This document shows, in pieces, positions 32,452 to 42,008 of a DNA stretch of 64,000 nucleotides. Both the position numbers and the translations under genes were made by a program. Each line of letters starts with the position of its first letter. Positions within the stretch are counted from its first letter, which is position 1. The notes under the pieces were generated by a model that was not told where the DNA came from, searched no databases, and worked only from the letters and a program-made list of their open reading frames with translations. Source of the DNA: Rosa chinensis (Eukaryota > Streptophyta > Magnoliopsida > Rosales > Rosaceae); NCBI RefSeq assembly GCF_002994745.2, contig NC_037094.1, positions 68,552,819-68,616,818 on the forward strand, given 5' to 3'.

Positions 32452-34056
32452 CTAAGCATCTAAATTAGCTAAAATTCCAATGCTTGCTGTATGTTTCTGG
32501 AATGCTGCTACTGACAATGCCTTAGTGAAAGGATCTGCTAGCTGTGAATTTGTGTCAATACTCAAAACAGCTATTTCACCATGCTTTACTCTTTCTCTAA
32601 CACTGTAATACTTTAGATCAATATGCTTGGAATTATTTGACCTTTTACTGTTCTTGCTAAAGAAAACTGCAGCCTCATTGTCACAATAAATTACAAGTGT
32701 TCCAGCCACAATGTGACTCAATACTTTGGTCTGCATGAGAAAATTCCTAATCCAAAGTCCTTCACACACAGTTTCATATACTGCAATAAATTCAGCTTGC
32801 ATAGTAGAAGTTGAAACAAGTGTTTGTTTCATGGTTTTCCAAGCAATAGCACCTCCTGCAAGCAAGAACACATATCCACAAGTGGACTTCTTGGAGTCTG
32901 GATAATTCCCTGCAAAATCCGAGTCTGAGAATCCAATGAGTTTCAGATCCTCCACTTGCCTATAAACTAGCATGTGACTTTTAGTTCTCTGCAGGTATCT
33001 CAACACTTTCTTCCCAGCTACCCAATGTTCATGGCCTGGATTAGATTGGAATCTTGACAAAATCCCTACTGCAAAAGACAAATCCGGCCTAGTGCAGACT
33101 TGTGCATACATGAGACTTCCTACAAGTCTGGCATAAGGCTTTGACTCCATATTTTCTTTCTCAACATCACTATTGGGACTTTGCTTCTTGGTTAACTTAT
33201 CTCCTTTGGACATGGGAACTTCTCCAGCTGCACACTTCTCCATACCAAATCTCTTTAAAATTTTGGTAACATAATTCTGTTGAGACAAACCAAGTAGTCT
33301 CTGTGCCCTATCTCTTTTAATCTCAATACCTAGTACATAGGATGCTTCTCCTAAGTCTTTCATGTCAAAATTCCTTGATAGAAAACTCTTGGTATCTTTA
33401 AGCAATTTAATGTTACTGCTAGCCAAAAGTATATCATCCACATAGAGTACCAGAAAAATAAAATTGTTCCCAACAGTCTTCAAATAAACACACTCATCAA
33501 CAAGATTTTCTGTAAATCCAAAAGTAGAAATCACAGAATCAAATTTCTTGTACCACTGTCTAGAAGCTTGTTTTAGGCCATAAATTGATTTTCTTAACTT
33601 ACACACTAAGTTTTCACTTCCAGCTCGCACAAACCCTTCTGGTTGCCTCATATAAATCACTTCATCTAGTTCACCATTCAAGAAAGCTGTTTTAACATCC
33701 ATCTGGTGCAGCTCCATATCAAAATGAGCCACTAAAGCCATGATTATCCTAAACGAGTCTTTTGTAGAAACTGGAGAAAAAGTCTCAGTAAAATCAATGC
33801 CCTCCTTCTGTGTAAAACCCTTGGCAACTAATCTTGCTTTATGTCTCTCTACATTGCCATTTGCATCTCTTTTGGTTTTGAAAACCCATTTACAACCTAT
33901 AGGCTTCTGGTTGGGGTCAGGTTCAACTAATTCCCAAACTGCATTTTGACTCATGGAATTAATTTCTGCTTCCATTGCTAGCTGCCATTGATGAGATTCA
34001 CTACTTTCAATGGCCTGATTAAATGTAGTTGGATCATTGTCCTCTGCACAGTCCAT
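32452..34056 (-). CDS. Element D reverse transcriptase-RNase H
   Basis: A 534-residue open frame from the ATG at 34056; the true polyprotein frame continues from upstream. RT motifs: IGCKWVFKTKRD (about residue 53), HKARLVAKGFTQKEGID, MDVKTAFLNGELDEVIYM, YGLKQASRQWYKKFD and the catalytic LYVDDILLAS (YVDD at about 205-208). RNase H: GFSDSDFAGNYPDSKKST, KTMKQTLVSTSTMQAEFIA and YCDNEAAVFFSKNSKRSNN. No stop within 1.6 kb and all catalytic residues present. The adjoining upstream frame is shifted at the C6 run 34101-34106. Confidence 0.93.
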   Translation of the reverse strand: MDCAEDNDPTTFNQAIESSESHQWQLAMEAEINSMSQNAVWELVEPDPNQKPIGCKWVFKTKRDANGNVERHKARLVAKGFTQKEGIDFTETFSPVSTKDSFRIIMALVAHFDMELHQMDVKTAFLNGELDEVIYMRQPEGFVRAGSENLVCKLRKSIYGLKQASRQWYKKFDSVISTFGFTENLVDECVYLKTVGNNFIFLVLYVDDILLASSNIKLLKDTKSFLSRNFDMKDLGEASYVLGIEIKRDRAQRLLGLSQQNYVTKILKRFGMEKCAAGEVPMSKGDKLTKKQSPNSDVEKENMESKPYARLVGSLMYAQVCTRPDLSFAVGILSRFQSNPGHEHWVAGKKVLRYLQRTKSHMLVYRQVEDLKLIGFSDSDFAGNYPDSKKSTCGYVFLLAGGAIAWKTMKQTLVSTSTMQAEFIAVYETVCEGLWIRNFLMQTKVLSHIVAGTLVIYCDNEAAVFFSKNSKRSNNSKHIDLKYYSVRERVKHGEIAVLSIDTNSQLADPFTKALSVAAFQKHTASIGILANLDA

Positions 34057-35957
34057 TTCAATTTCTGCTTCTTGTAGATAAACAATGTAGTCACTCTCTT
34101 CCCCCCATAAGTTGGTTTTCTTGCTCTCTGTGATCTTCTAGGTTGAGCTACTGGAGGATTTTGAGGTTCAGTTACTTGACCAGTTACGTGGTCAGTTACT
34201 TGGTCAGTGACATGGGCAGTGACTTGACCAGGTACAGTTACTTGGGTAGTTACATGGTCAGTGACATGGGCAGTGACTTGACCAGGTACAGTTACTTGGG
34301 TAGTTACATGGTCAGTGACATGGGCAGTGACATGGGCAGTGACTTGATCAGGTACAGTTACATGGTCAGTGACTTGGTCAGTTACTCGACCAGGGACAGT
34401 TACTTGGTCAGTGACATGGTCAGTCACTTGACCAGTTACTCGACCAGGGACAGTTACTTGGTCAGTGACATAGTCAGTTACGTGACCAGTGACATGATCA
34501 GTTACATCTTGTTCTAAAGGCAATGCTACACTTAAATTCTCATCTGACACAATTTCCTCAAAAACTGAGGTTAAATCCTCAAGGTTTGTATTGTGAACTT
34601 TTTCACTTAGAAACTTTACTTGATGTGTTTCAAAAATTCTAGGTGAATGATGAGCAGAATATAACTTATAGCCTTTAGATTTATCTGGATAACCTACAAA
34701 ATAGCAACTAACAGTTTTGGGGTCAAGTTTATTCAAGCTTGGATTATAAATCCTAGCTTCTGCATGACATCCCCAAACATGACAGTGATGAAGACTAGGT
34801 TTCCTGCCACACCAAAGCTCAAAAGCAGTATTTTCTATGGCTTTGCTAGGTGTTCTATTGCAAATATAATTTGCAGTTTTTAAAGCCTCACCCCACAGAA
34901 ATTTAGGCAAACCAGTTGTACACATCATGCATCTAACCATGTTCAAAAGAGTCCTATTCTTTCTCTCTGCAACACCATTCTGTTGTGGATTATAGGGTGT
35001 TGTGTATTGAGCTTTAATTCCATTGTCTTGCAAAAACAAGGCAAATGGACCCTTTTGTTGGCCGGATTCAGTGTACTTTCCATAGAACTCTCCCCCTCTA
35101 TCTGACCTTACTGTTTTGATTTTCTTTTCTAGTTGATTTTCTACCTCAGACTTAAAGATTTGAAAGGCTTTCAATGCTTGTGCCTTTTCTGAAAGTAGAT
35201 AAATATAACTGTATCTAGAAAAGTCATCAATGAATGTGATAAAATACACATTCCCACAGATAGTTTGATGCCTAAATGGTCCACATATATCAGTGTGTAT
35301 GAGTTCTAATAAATTTTGGCTTCTATATGCAGTCTTCTTTCTAGTATTAGTTATTTTTCCCTTAAAGCATTCAACACAGTCTGTTAGATCAGAAAAATCA
35401 AGTTCATTTAGGATGTTGTTTTTCACCAAAATTTTCAGTCTCTCTTTTGAAACATGGCCGAGTCTTCTATGCCATAAAAATGCAGACTTTTCATTTAGTT
35501 TGGTTCTTTTAACACCTATTAAAGTGTTAGTACTGTTTGTGTTATTTTCAACAAGTAAAATTTCTTGTTGAGCCATTGAACAATTTAACTGTAAATAATC
35601 ATTCATAATAACACCAGAACCAATTTGAACAGAATTTTTAGAAATAAGAATTCCATTACTATCCATAACAAGTCTACAACCAGATTTTACTAAAAGAGAA
35701 ACCGAAACCAAATTCCTTCTCATGGAAGGTACATAAAAAACATTGTCCAAAACTAACAATTTTCCTAATCCTAAATCGAGCTTTAAGGTTCCAATAGCCT
35801 TGACTGCCACTCTCATGCCATTGCCTACACACAGGTTCACTTCATCACTTTTTGGGATTCTCCTCCTTATGAATCCCTGCAAAGAATTAGTAATATGAAT
35901 AGGTGAGCCTGAATCTATCCACCAAGACTGTGGTTCAACATTTATAAGATTAATTTC
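33978..35957 (-). CDS. Element D protease-integrase
   Basis: The frame enters at about 35957, although the first ATG is only at 35882. It contains the protease active site WWIDSGSPIHI (about 35905-35940), the pre-integrase zinc region LWHRRLGHVSKERLKILV with CVEC, and the integrase core: LIHTDICGPF, FIDDFSRYSYIYLL, TVRSDRGGEFYG and PYNPQQNGVAERKNR. A Val-Thr-rich repeat linker (about 34162-34505) and the motif RRSQRARKPTYGG follow. It overlaps the RT frame by 79 bp in a different phase; a one-base shift at the G6/C6 run would join them. Catalytic D, D, E are present. Confidence 0.9.
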   Translation of the reverse strand, partial: EINLINVEPQSWWIDSGSPIHITNSLQGFIRRRIPKSDEVNLCVGNGMRVAVKAIGTLKLDLGLGKLLVLDNVFYVPSMRRNLVSVSLLVKSGCRLVMDSNGILISKNSVQIGSGVIMNDYLQLNCSMAQQEILLVENNTNSTNTLIGVKRTKLNEKSAFLWHRRLGHVSKERLKILVKNNILNELDFSDLTDCVECFKGKITNTRKKTAYRSQNLLELIHTDICGPFRHQTICGNVYFITFIDDFSRYSYIYLLSEKAQALKAFQIFKSEVENQLEKKIKTVRSDRGGEFYGKYTESGQQKGPFALFLQDNGIKAQYTTPYNPQQNGVAERKNRTLLNMVRCMMCTTGLPKFLWGEALKTANYICNRTPSKAIENTAFELWCGRKPSLHHCHVWGCHAEARIYNPSLNKLDPKTVSCYFVGYPDKSKGYKLYSAHHSPRIFETHQVKFLSEKVHNTNLEDLTSVFEEIVSDENLSVALPLEQDVTDHVTGHVTDYVTDQVTVPGRVTGQVTDHVTDQVTVPGRVTDQVTDHVTVPDQVTAHVTAHVTDHVTTQVTVPGQVTAHVTDHVTTQVTVPGQVTAHVTDQVTDHVTGQVTEPQNPPVAQPRRSQRARKPTYGGKRVTTLFIYKKQKLKWTVQRTMIQLHLIRPLKVVNLINGS
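34162..34510. repeat. Coding minisatellite, 12-bp DHVT/DQVT repeat in the D polyprotein
   Basis: On the plus strand, TCAGTNACNTGG-type 12-bp units repeat, with spacer units CCAGGTACAGTT. On the minus strand they encode xxVT repeats (DHVT, DQVT, GQVT, AHVT, VPGQVT) between integrase and RT. The same units recur in the leader of the element at 37203-37517 and 38048-38107. Confidence 0.92.
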
Positions 35958-36813
35958 TAAAGAAAAAAACTGTATTAGAAAAAATCTTACCCTTTTTGGC
36001 TAACCAATTTTTATAGCCAGTGCAGTCCTTTTTCATGTGTCCTACTCTTTTGCAAAAGTAGCACTTGAACCTAAATGGCCTATTTTCCTTGGCCACTGCA
36101 GCTGTTGAACTCTTAGTTATGGCTTTGATAGGCTTGAGCTTATTTTGGGGCTTTTTCCTTTTAGGCTTCTCAATGAGGTTAATGGTTGTAGCAGGTTCCT
36201 TTTCTTCCTTGATCCTAGATTCTTCATCCACACAGATGGATATAAGTTCATCTAGAGTCCAGTTTCCCTTTTGAGAGTTGTAACTGGTCCTAAGATGACT
36301 AAAACTGTTAGGCAAGGAATGTAGTGCATAATGCACTACCTGCTCATCCCTAACCCCCATCAAGAGCTCCCTGAGTCTGCCATTTATATTGATCATCTTC
36401 ATAATATGCTCTCTAACTCCCCCTGAACCCATGTACTTCAAATCATGAAACTCCTTGGTTAGCCTAGCAGCTTCTGCCTTTTCACTTTCTTTAAACTTAG
36501 CACCTATGAGTTCCAAAAAATCTGATGCTAGCTCAGGTTCTTCTATACTTCCTCTGACAGTCTTGGACATAGAGGTACGAATGAGGTTCTTAGCCATTCT
36601 ATTGGATCTATGCCACTTCTTGTAAAGATCAGTTTCCTTCTTAGTGCTCTTTTCAGTTAACTCTTCAGGTTTATCCTCAGTGAAGCAATAGTCTATGTTC
36701 TCATGCATTCCCATATAGTTCTCTACAGAATCTAGCCAAGCTCTATAGTTGGTTCCAGTTAGCATCAAGACACTGTTCAAGTTCATGTAAGAGTTACCTA
36801 AGGAGCAAAACAA
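35950..36813 (-). CDS. Element D gag
   Basis: A 287-residue frame from the ATG at 36813. UBN2-type gag domain: MLTGTNYRAWLDSVENYMG, YKKWHRSNRMAKNLI, ELIGAKFKESEKAEAARL, REHIMKMININGRLREL and NSQKGNWTLDELISICVDEE. A Lys-rich linker and the CCHC knuckle CYFCKRVGHMKKDC (about residues 252-265) follow. It stops at 35950 just after the knuckle. The protease frame begins one phase over, across an A7 run (plus strand) at 35963-35969. Confidence 0.92.
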   Translation of the reverse strand: MFCSLGNSYMNLNSVLMLTGTNYRAWLDSVENYMGMHENIDYCFTEDKPEELTEKSTKKETDLYKKWHRSNRMAKNLIRTSMSKTVRGSIEEPELASDFLELIGAKFKESEKAEAARLTKEFHDLKYMGSGGVREHIMKMININGRLRELLMGVRDEQVVHYALHSLPNSFSHLRTSYNSQKGNWTLDELISICVDEESRIKEEKEPATTINLIEKPKRKKPQNKLKPIKAITKSSTAAVAKENRPFRFKCYFCKRVGHMKKDCTGYKNWLAKKGKIFSNTVFFFRN

Positions 36814-37202
36814 AAATTCGTGTGAGTTCTCAATTTGTAAAGAAAATAACTTTAAGTTTTCTGTGTTTTATTTAGCTTTAAGCAACCAAAACAAGAACAT
36901 ACAGAAAACCTAAACAATCCATACTTGCATTCATATCAGTCCATAACCAAAAATAATGTTAAGCAACACTTTTGAGCAGAAGCATAACATCCTGGAGTTC
37001 TTTATCAATATACCATGTTCAATGAAAACAAGTTATCCATAGAAATTTATCCACATCTTTAGACAGAAGAAAAATTTCTAAGTATCCGTATTTATTTTCA
37101 TCAAGCACGCATATTGCTGTTTTGTATTCTAAAACCATACTTGACCACTTCTTTGGAAGATAAAACTGAAGCATAGTTTTAAAACACAAAACACAATTTC
37201 AG

Positions 37203-37517
37203 TTTTGTTATTCGATCAGTTACTTGATTAGTTACCTGACCAGTTACTTGGTCAGTGACCTGGCCAGTTACATGGTCAGTGACCTGGCCAGTTACATGGT
37301 CAGTGACCTGGCCAGTTACATGGTCAGTGACCTGGCCAGTTACATGGTCAGTGACCTGGCCAGTTACATGGTCAGTGACCTGGCCAGTTACATGGTCAGT
37401 GACCTGGCCAGTTACATGGTCAGTGACCTGACCAGTTACATGGTCAGTGACCTGACCAGTTACTTGGTCAGTGACCCGACCAGTTACATGGTCAGTGACC
37501 TGACTAGTTGGTCAGTT
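37203..37517. repeat. Non-coding minisatellite in the D leader, 24-bp unit
   Basis: About 12 near-identical copies of the 24-bp unit (GGCCAGTTACATGGTCAGTG plus ACCT). Each unit is two 12-bp halves related to the units at 34162-34510. Units contain the 10-bp palindrome ACTGGCCAGT and the near-palindrome GGTCAGTGACC. The minus strand would read DHVTGQVT but has no start codon; the 99-residue plus-strand frame is a shadow. Confidence 0.92.
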
Positions 37518-38047
37518 ACCTGATCATCGTTTTCTGCCAACATCAATGAAGAATGCTTTGTGCATCATAATCACTTATGCCAACAGAAAACCACAAAACC
37601 CATGAGCTTTTAACTTTATATTCTACCCAGATTCATCCTTGTAAGAAAATTAAGCTCTCGTATCTGTCAATTTTAATAATGTGTAAACAAAATCTGGGAG
37701 ATTTTTGTTCTTCATGCAATTTTTACACAATCACAGATACAATACCATATCATCAATCAATTCATCATGCATATTCAAGCACAATCAAAATTGTTTCGAT
37801 TCCAAGAAACCACAGAACAATCAAGAAATTGTAAATTTCATCCGGTCACCATCTACTCTAACCTAACGCACGCCGGGAATGCAACTAGTGTTCTTGAGCA
37901 CAATCAAAATTCAATTATCATGCTATGAATCGAAATCAATTTCACAGAAAAACCTGTTTTTTGCTTTTTCCCCAATTTGCTGCTAAAAATCACAGCGGAA
38001 GCGTGAACTTGATATTTAACCAGATGCAGCAATTGACTTAAGTAACT

Positions 38048-38107
38048 TACCTTGATCAGTTACATGACCAGTTACATGGTCAGTTACCTGATCAGTGACT
38101 TGGTCCG
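38048..38107. repeat. Short third block of the D 12-bp repeat
   Basis: Five units such as TGATCAGTTACA and TGGTCAGTTACC lie about 110 bp inside the 5' LTR, with the same phase and motif as the two larger blocks. Confidence 0.85.
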
Positions 38108-38119
38108 TAAAGCAAAAAC

Positions 38120-38153
<34 letters not shown>

Positions 38154-38201
38154 TGTTTGTTTTGCAAAACCCTAAAACGATTTTGATACTTGTGAGCCTA
38201 T

Positions 38202-38214
38202 GCTCTGATACCAA
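38202..38214 (-). promoter_or_regulatory. Primer binding site of element D
   Basis: The minus strand reads TTGGTATCAGAGC next to the 5' LTR. It contains TGGTATCAGAGC, the standard site for initiator tRNA-Met in plant copia elements. Confidence 0.92.
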
Positions 38215-38215
38215 T

Positions 38216-38692
38216 TGTAAAAATAACCATATACATGCTCACAACATATGCACACAATCATAAAAGGGATTAAGGCTTACCTTCAGCAATTACTGGCATG
38301 GATTCCATCTTATGCAACTGCAAACACGAACACTGAATATAGCCTTCTGTTACTTACCAACTTGCTTCTCAATGGACAGAACAATATGCAAAACGTCGGT
38401 AGTAATCAGGGACCAATTCATCTGTATATATAGGTGACTTAAACCTCAAGAAGCTTCCCATTAAAGCTATCCATATCGGTTTAGGTTTCCTAGTTAGATT
38501 CTTAATGTATCACAACTTGTAGCCTTCCTTGTAGACTAAGCAATAGATTACTATCCTTAATGAATTGATACACTATTCATTAAGTCACTAGTATTGATTT
38601 ACTGTTTGTATCCATGTTAAACTAGGATTGATATTAAGCTAATCATCAATTACTTTATGATGATATGTGTTATGTCCATATTTGATCTTACA
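38216..38692 (-). repeat. 5' LTR of element D
   Basis: 477 bp, identical by eye to 31359-31835. It should carry the element promoter; TATATATAGG near 38430 is on the plus strand and palindromic. Confidence 0.93.
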
Positions 38693-39018
38693 AGGATTCC
38701 CAAAAATAATATGACTGAAGTTGTGGAAGAAACTAGTGATAGAGTATCTGAAATTATGAACACCAGAAACAACTTCTTAGCTTGAAACATCGGGTAACCT
38801 GTATTACCATTGTTTCCACCAGGAACTGTAAATGCTGCAGCAAACATAATGGTAACAATGAGAGCGCCTACAACTGTACAAGAAGTTGCTATCCCTTTCA
38901 TTGAGACTTCTGCCTCCTCTTTTAGTTTCTCATGATTCTTAGTAAATAGTTCATGTGGTGTCATACCATCTGAATTTGGAATTTCATGCATCTCCTCCGG
39001 TACAATATCCTCCACCTC

Positions 39019-42008
39019 CTGCATTTATTTTGGGAGGTTACATTATTGAAACGACTTAAGCTACATTAGAGTTTAATCTATAGTATTTATGTTAGCCACT
39101 GACCTTTATTATAGGTAAGTTTTGTAAAGAGAAGAATAGACAATTTGACCAAACAAGAGGATGAAAAATTGAAAGAAGTAACTACCGACATGCACGTCAA
39201 ACAATTGCTACGGACCATAGAGTAAATAAAACAGGAATTTTTTTTTTTTTTTTTTTGGTTCAAATATACTTCTATGTAGCAATGTCATTCTTAAAAATTA
39301 ATACATGGATAAGAATTTTTTATACATGTAAGGTTTGTAATTGAGTATCTCTATATTGACTTGAAGCAATCCCCAAAGTAGTGGTTTGGAAGGTTTACAG
39401 TAGATATTATCAAACTAAGGGCTATTTTGGGATTGCCGTGACTTTAAAAAAAAATATATATATTGCTGCTGTGTTGTGAGAATAATTAGCTGTGAATTAA
39501 AACAGTTTCGTGTTTGGTAAATAATATTTTTAAAAGTGTTGTCAGTACATAAACAACTGCAGAGTGTGTTTTGATCCACATCAGCTTCTTAAAGAGGTTG
39601 CTTCCATAATAAATAAATATATAAAAACCAAAGAAGACCAACAACTCATAGTTTATGATCCGAACGGGAGGAATGCATTGCAGAGATAATTCGAGATGAA
39701 TACCCATGGTTAGTTGAGATATTTCTTAGGATCTGAGGTAGCTATATCTAGATATGAAATTTCACTATCGTATAAAAATATGCGTTCAACTTATTAACAG
39801 AAACGAAGACACCTAACTGCAAACCCACTAGACTCCCAGTAGGATGAAGGTGAATACACAAATCAAGTTTCAACTGGGTAAAAAAAAAAAAAAAAAAGGA
39901 AGTTCAGAAGAAGAAGAAGAAGATGTGAATGCCCCACACTTAATGACGCATATGAATACGGAAAATATATAGAATTTTTATCGTCCGGCGAACAAACCAA
40001 GAACTTGCATCAATTTAAAGACCAAGTACAACATAACCCAGCAACTAGGTACAAACATACCTCAATCTAAACACAGAGAAAGAATGGCCCAAACCCAAAG
40101 AAGAACGATCCGGTTCAGTCTAGGCTTTTAAAAGTATCAAAAACGAGCGAGTCAGGGTTCAAAATAATTCATAAACGTGCCAGTCCCGATCCTTAATTCA
40201 ATTAATACTTTTTTTTTTAAATTTTTTTTATTAGTCCTTCTTGTTAATTACTTCTGGTCTTTTTCTTTAGAATACAAATTCTTCTTTCTTCTTCCCCATT
40301 GTATGCATACTATTCGTCTGACCCTTTCTTCTCAGTCTCCTTCTATCACAGAACCCAGTCCAGAAATGTTCCTGAACCCATAAATTAAGAAGATCGATGA
40401 CCCCAAATCGATGAAAACAAACTCTCATTCTCTCCCTAAACAGCCTTATCATTACTCATCCCTAAATTGAAAACCTAAAAATCCCCAATTCTGTCCCCAA
40501 GCACCCTAACCCCAAAACGGAGAACCCTAATCTTAATCCCTCATTTTCCATCATCGAAATCTTCAAATTCCCATTAATCTCTTCTTCCAATCTGAACCTG
40601 CTCGATGATTTCTAAATATCAATCTCCACCTGCTACGGGCGATTTCAGAATCATGGACACCATTGCCAACCAACACTTTGCTGATGGCTGGGAAGTCGAG
40701 GTCTTTAATTTTAGGGATATAATGTATATGTTCTCGCTTAATTCTCTGTCAAACCCTATATTTCCAGCTGTAAGCTTTTAAAAAAGATGTCTGAATGAAG
40801 ACTTTGGTTTTTAACTTTTGATTAACGATTTATGTGCCTGTATGTTGTGGTTATTTGCAGCTACACATGAGGCTAGTCAGGGTGGGCCTGATTTAGAAAC
40901 TCAACAAAATAGGCCCAGAATCCCGAAAAACTGGCCCTAAAACAATAGGCCGGGCCTCATTCAGTCCTGGACTTTAGCACATAACTATAGGCCGGGCCTG
41001 ACAATTCGGTCCGAATTCGGGCTCTCCAAATTTTTAGGCGGCCCGGCCCATACCCAGCTCAATGAGATAGGTGAAAAAGTTAGATCTGGGAGCAAAAGAG
41101 AACCATTGAAACAAAGACTAAGCAAGAAAGAAATAGCAGAAAAGGAAAGGGGAGGCCAGATGCCTCAGATCTAGGCCAAAGCCCAGGCAAAAGCGCCCAT
41201 GGTGGGCAGAGGGAATCACCACCGACTTTCACTAAGAAAGAGAGAAAACCAGAGCAACAGGATTTTGAGACGTACTCAAATCCAAATATGCTTGATTCAT
41301 GTATTCTTTATCTTATTCTCTTCAGAAACTTGGCTGGTTGACGCAAATACTTAGCTGCCCGAGTGGATCTTGTAGTAGATTGGGTCTGTAAGTGATGACC
41401 CAAAATGGGGCTTGGTGCAGCCAGATTCAATGATACATCTTGTTGCTCTCTTGATAAAGAGTTGCATTTTTTCTTGGAGGGTGAAATTACATACCAATTT
41501 TTACAAAAATAATCACACCCCTGTCCTTGTACATATTCATTAAAAAAAATTGTGTCAATTCCAGTCTTGTTTTTTCTTTGGCTAATTTAGTTGTCGAAGT
41601 TGGGATTCTTGCCACTAAATCAAGGTGGACTTCATGGCTCGAAGACAAGTTTTGTTCCACTAAAGCTGAGCTTTATGTCCCTGGAACTAAAGTTTTTTTT
41701 TTTTTTTTTTTTTTTTTTTCAACAGAGGAACTAGGTTTAAGGCAGTAGTCTATACTCTATAGTGGGGAGCAATGTTGGGTTCTATAACATTGACGGATGG
41801 AGGTATGGAGGTGAACTTTTTTAGTTGGACGTAATTTCTCGGATTTTGTTTAGAGAGTAGTAGCATTGACGATAGAGCAATATTTGGGTTCTATTTTCTC
41901 ACGTCTCACCTCACCATCTTTCATGTCAGAGACCTCGGTCTCTCTCATTCAGGCATTCAGCATATCATCCTTATCTTGTTTTCTTGTTTTGTTATGGGTT
42001 TAGTTAGG
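39019..42008. other. Intron of the PGG gene, first part
   Basis: Long intron sequence with T/A tracts (39239-39257, 39879-39897, 41694-41720) and a pyrimidine-rich stretch at 40180-40600. A GGGCC-rich patch at 40880-41060 resembles other repeats. A short frame near 40605-40750 looks exon-like but I do not recognise it. Confidence 0.4.

Larger units (their letters stand above)
36814..38215 (-). other. Leader of element D
   Basis: Non-coding region between 5' LTR and gag. It holds the minisatellite at 37203-37517, a smaller set of the same units at 38048-38107 and a T tract at about 38121-38152. Confidence 0.75.
31354..38697 (-). mobile_element. Ty1/copia LTR retrotransposon D (minus strand), young, inserted in the PGG exon
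   Basis: A 7334-bp element, 31359-38692, with two 477-bp LTRs that look identical over their full length. The exact 5-bp duplication AGGAT is at 31354-31358 and 38693-38697. On the minus strand it has a tRNA-Met-type PBS, a repeat-bearing leader, gag, protease, integrase, RT and RNase H. Only two frame breaks are visible in the coding region, both at homopolymers (A7 at 35963-35969 and C6 at 34101-34106, plus strand). The domain order integrase-RT is copia. The sequence resembles the Tork/TNT1-94 type, though lineage is not certain. Confidence 0.93.

Noticed and set aside
34143..34517. 124-residue plus-strand open frame in the D linker
   Set aside because: Antisense shadow of the coding VT repeat of integrase-RT; no independent signal.
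37203..37517. Possible CRISPR-like array
   Set aside because: Direct tandem units without unique spacers, inside a plant retrotransposon.
37224..37523. 99-residue plus-strand open frame of SYMVSDLA repeats
   Set aside because: Antisense shadow of the 24-bp minisatellite in the element D leader; periodicity alone keeps it open.
40605..40760. Exon-like frame with GT-rich downstream sequence in the PGG intron
   Set aside because: A leader-like pyrimidine stretch precedes it, but the short peptide matches nothing I recognise and no following exon was found.
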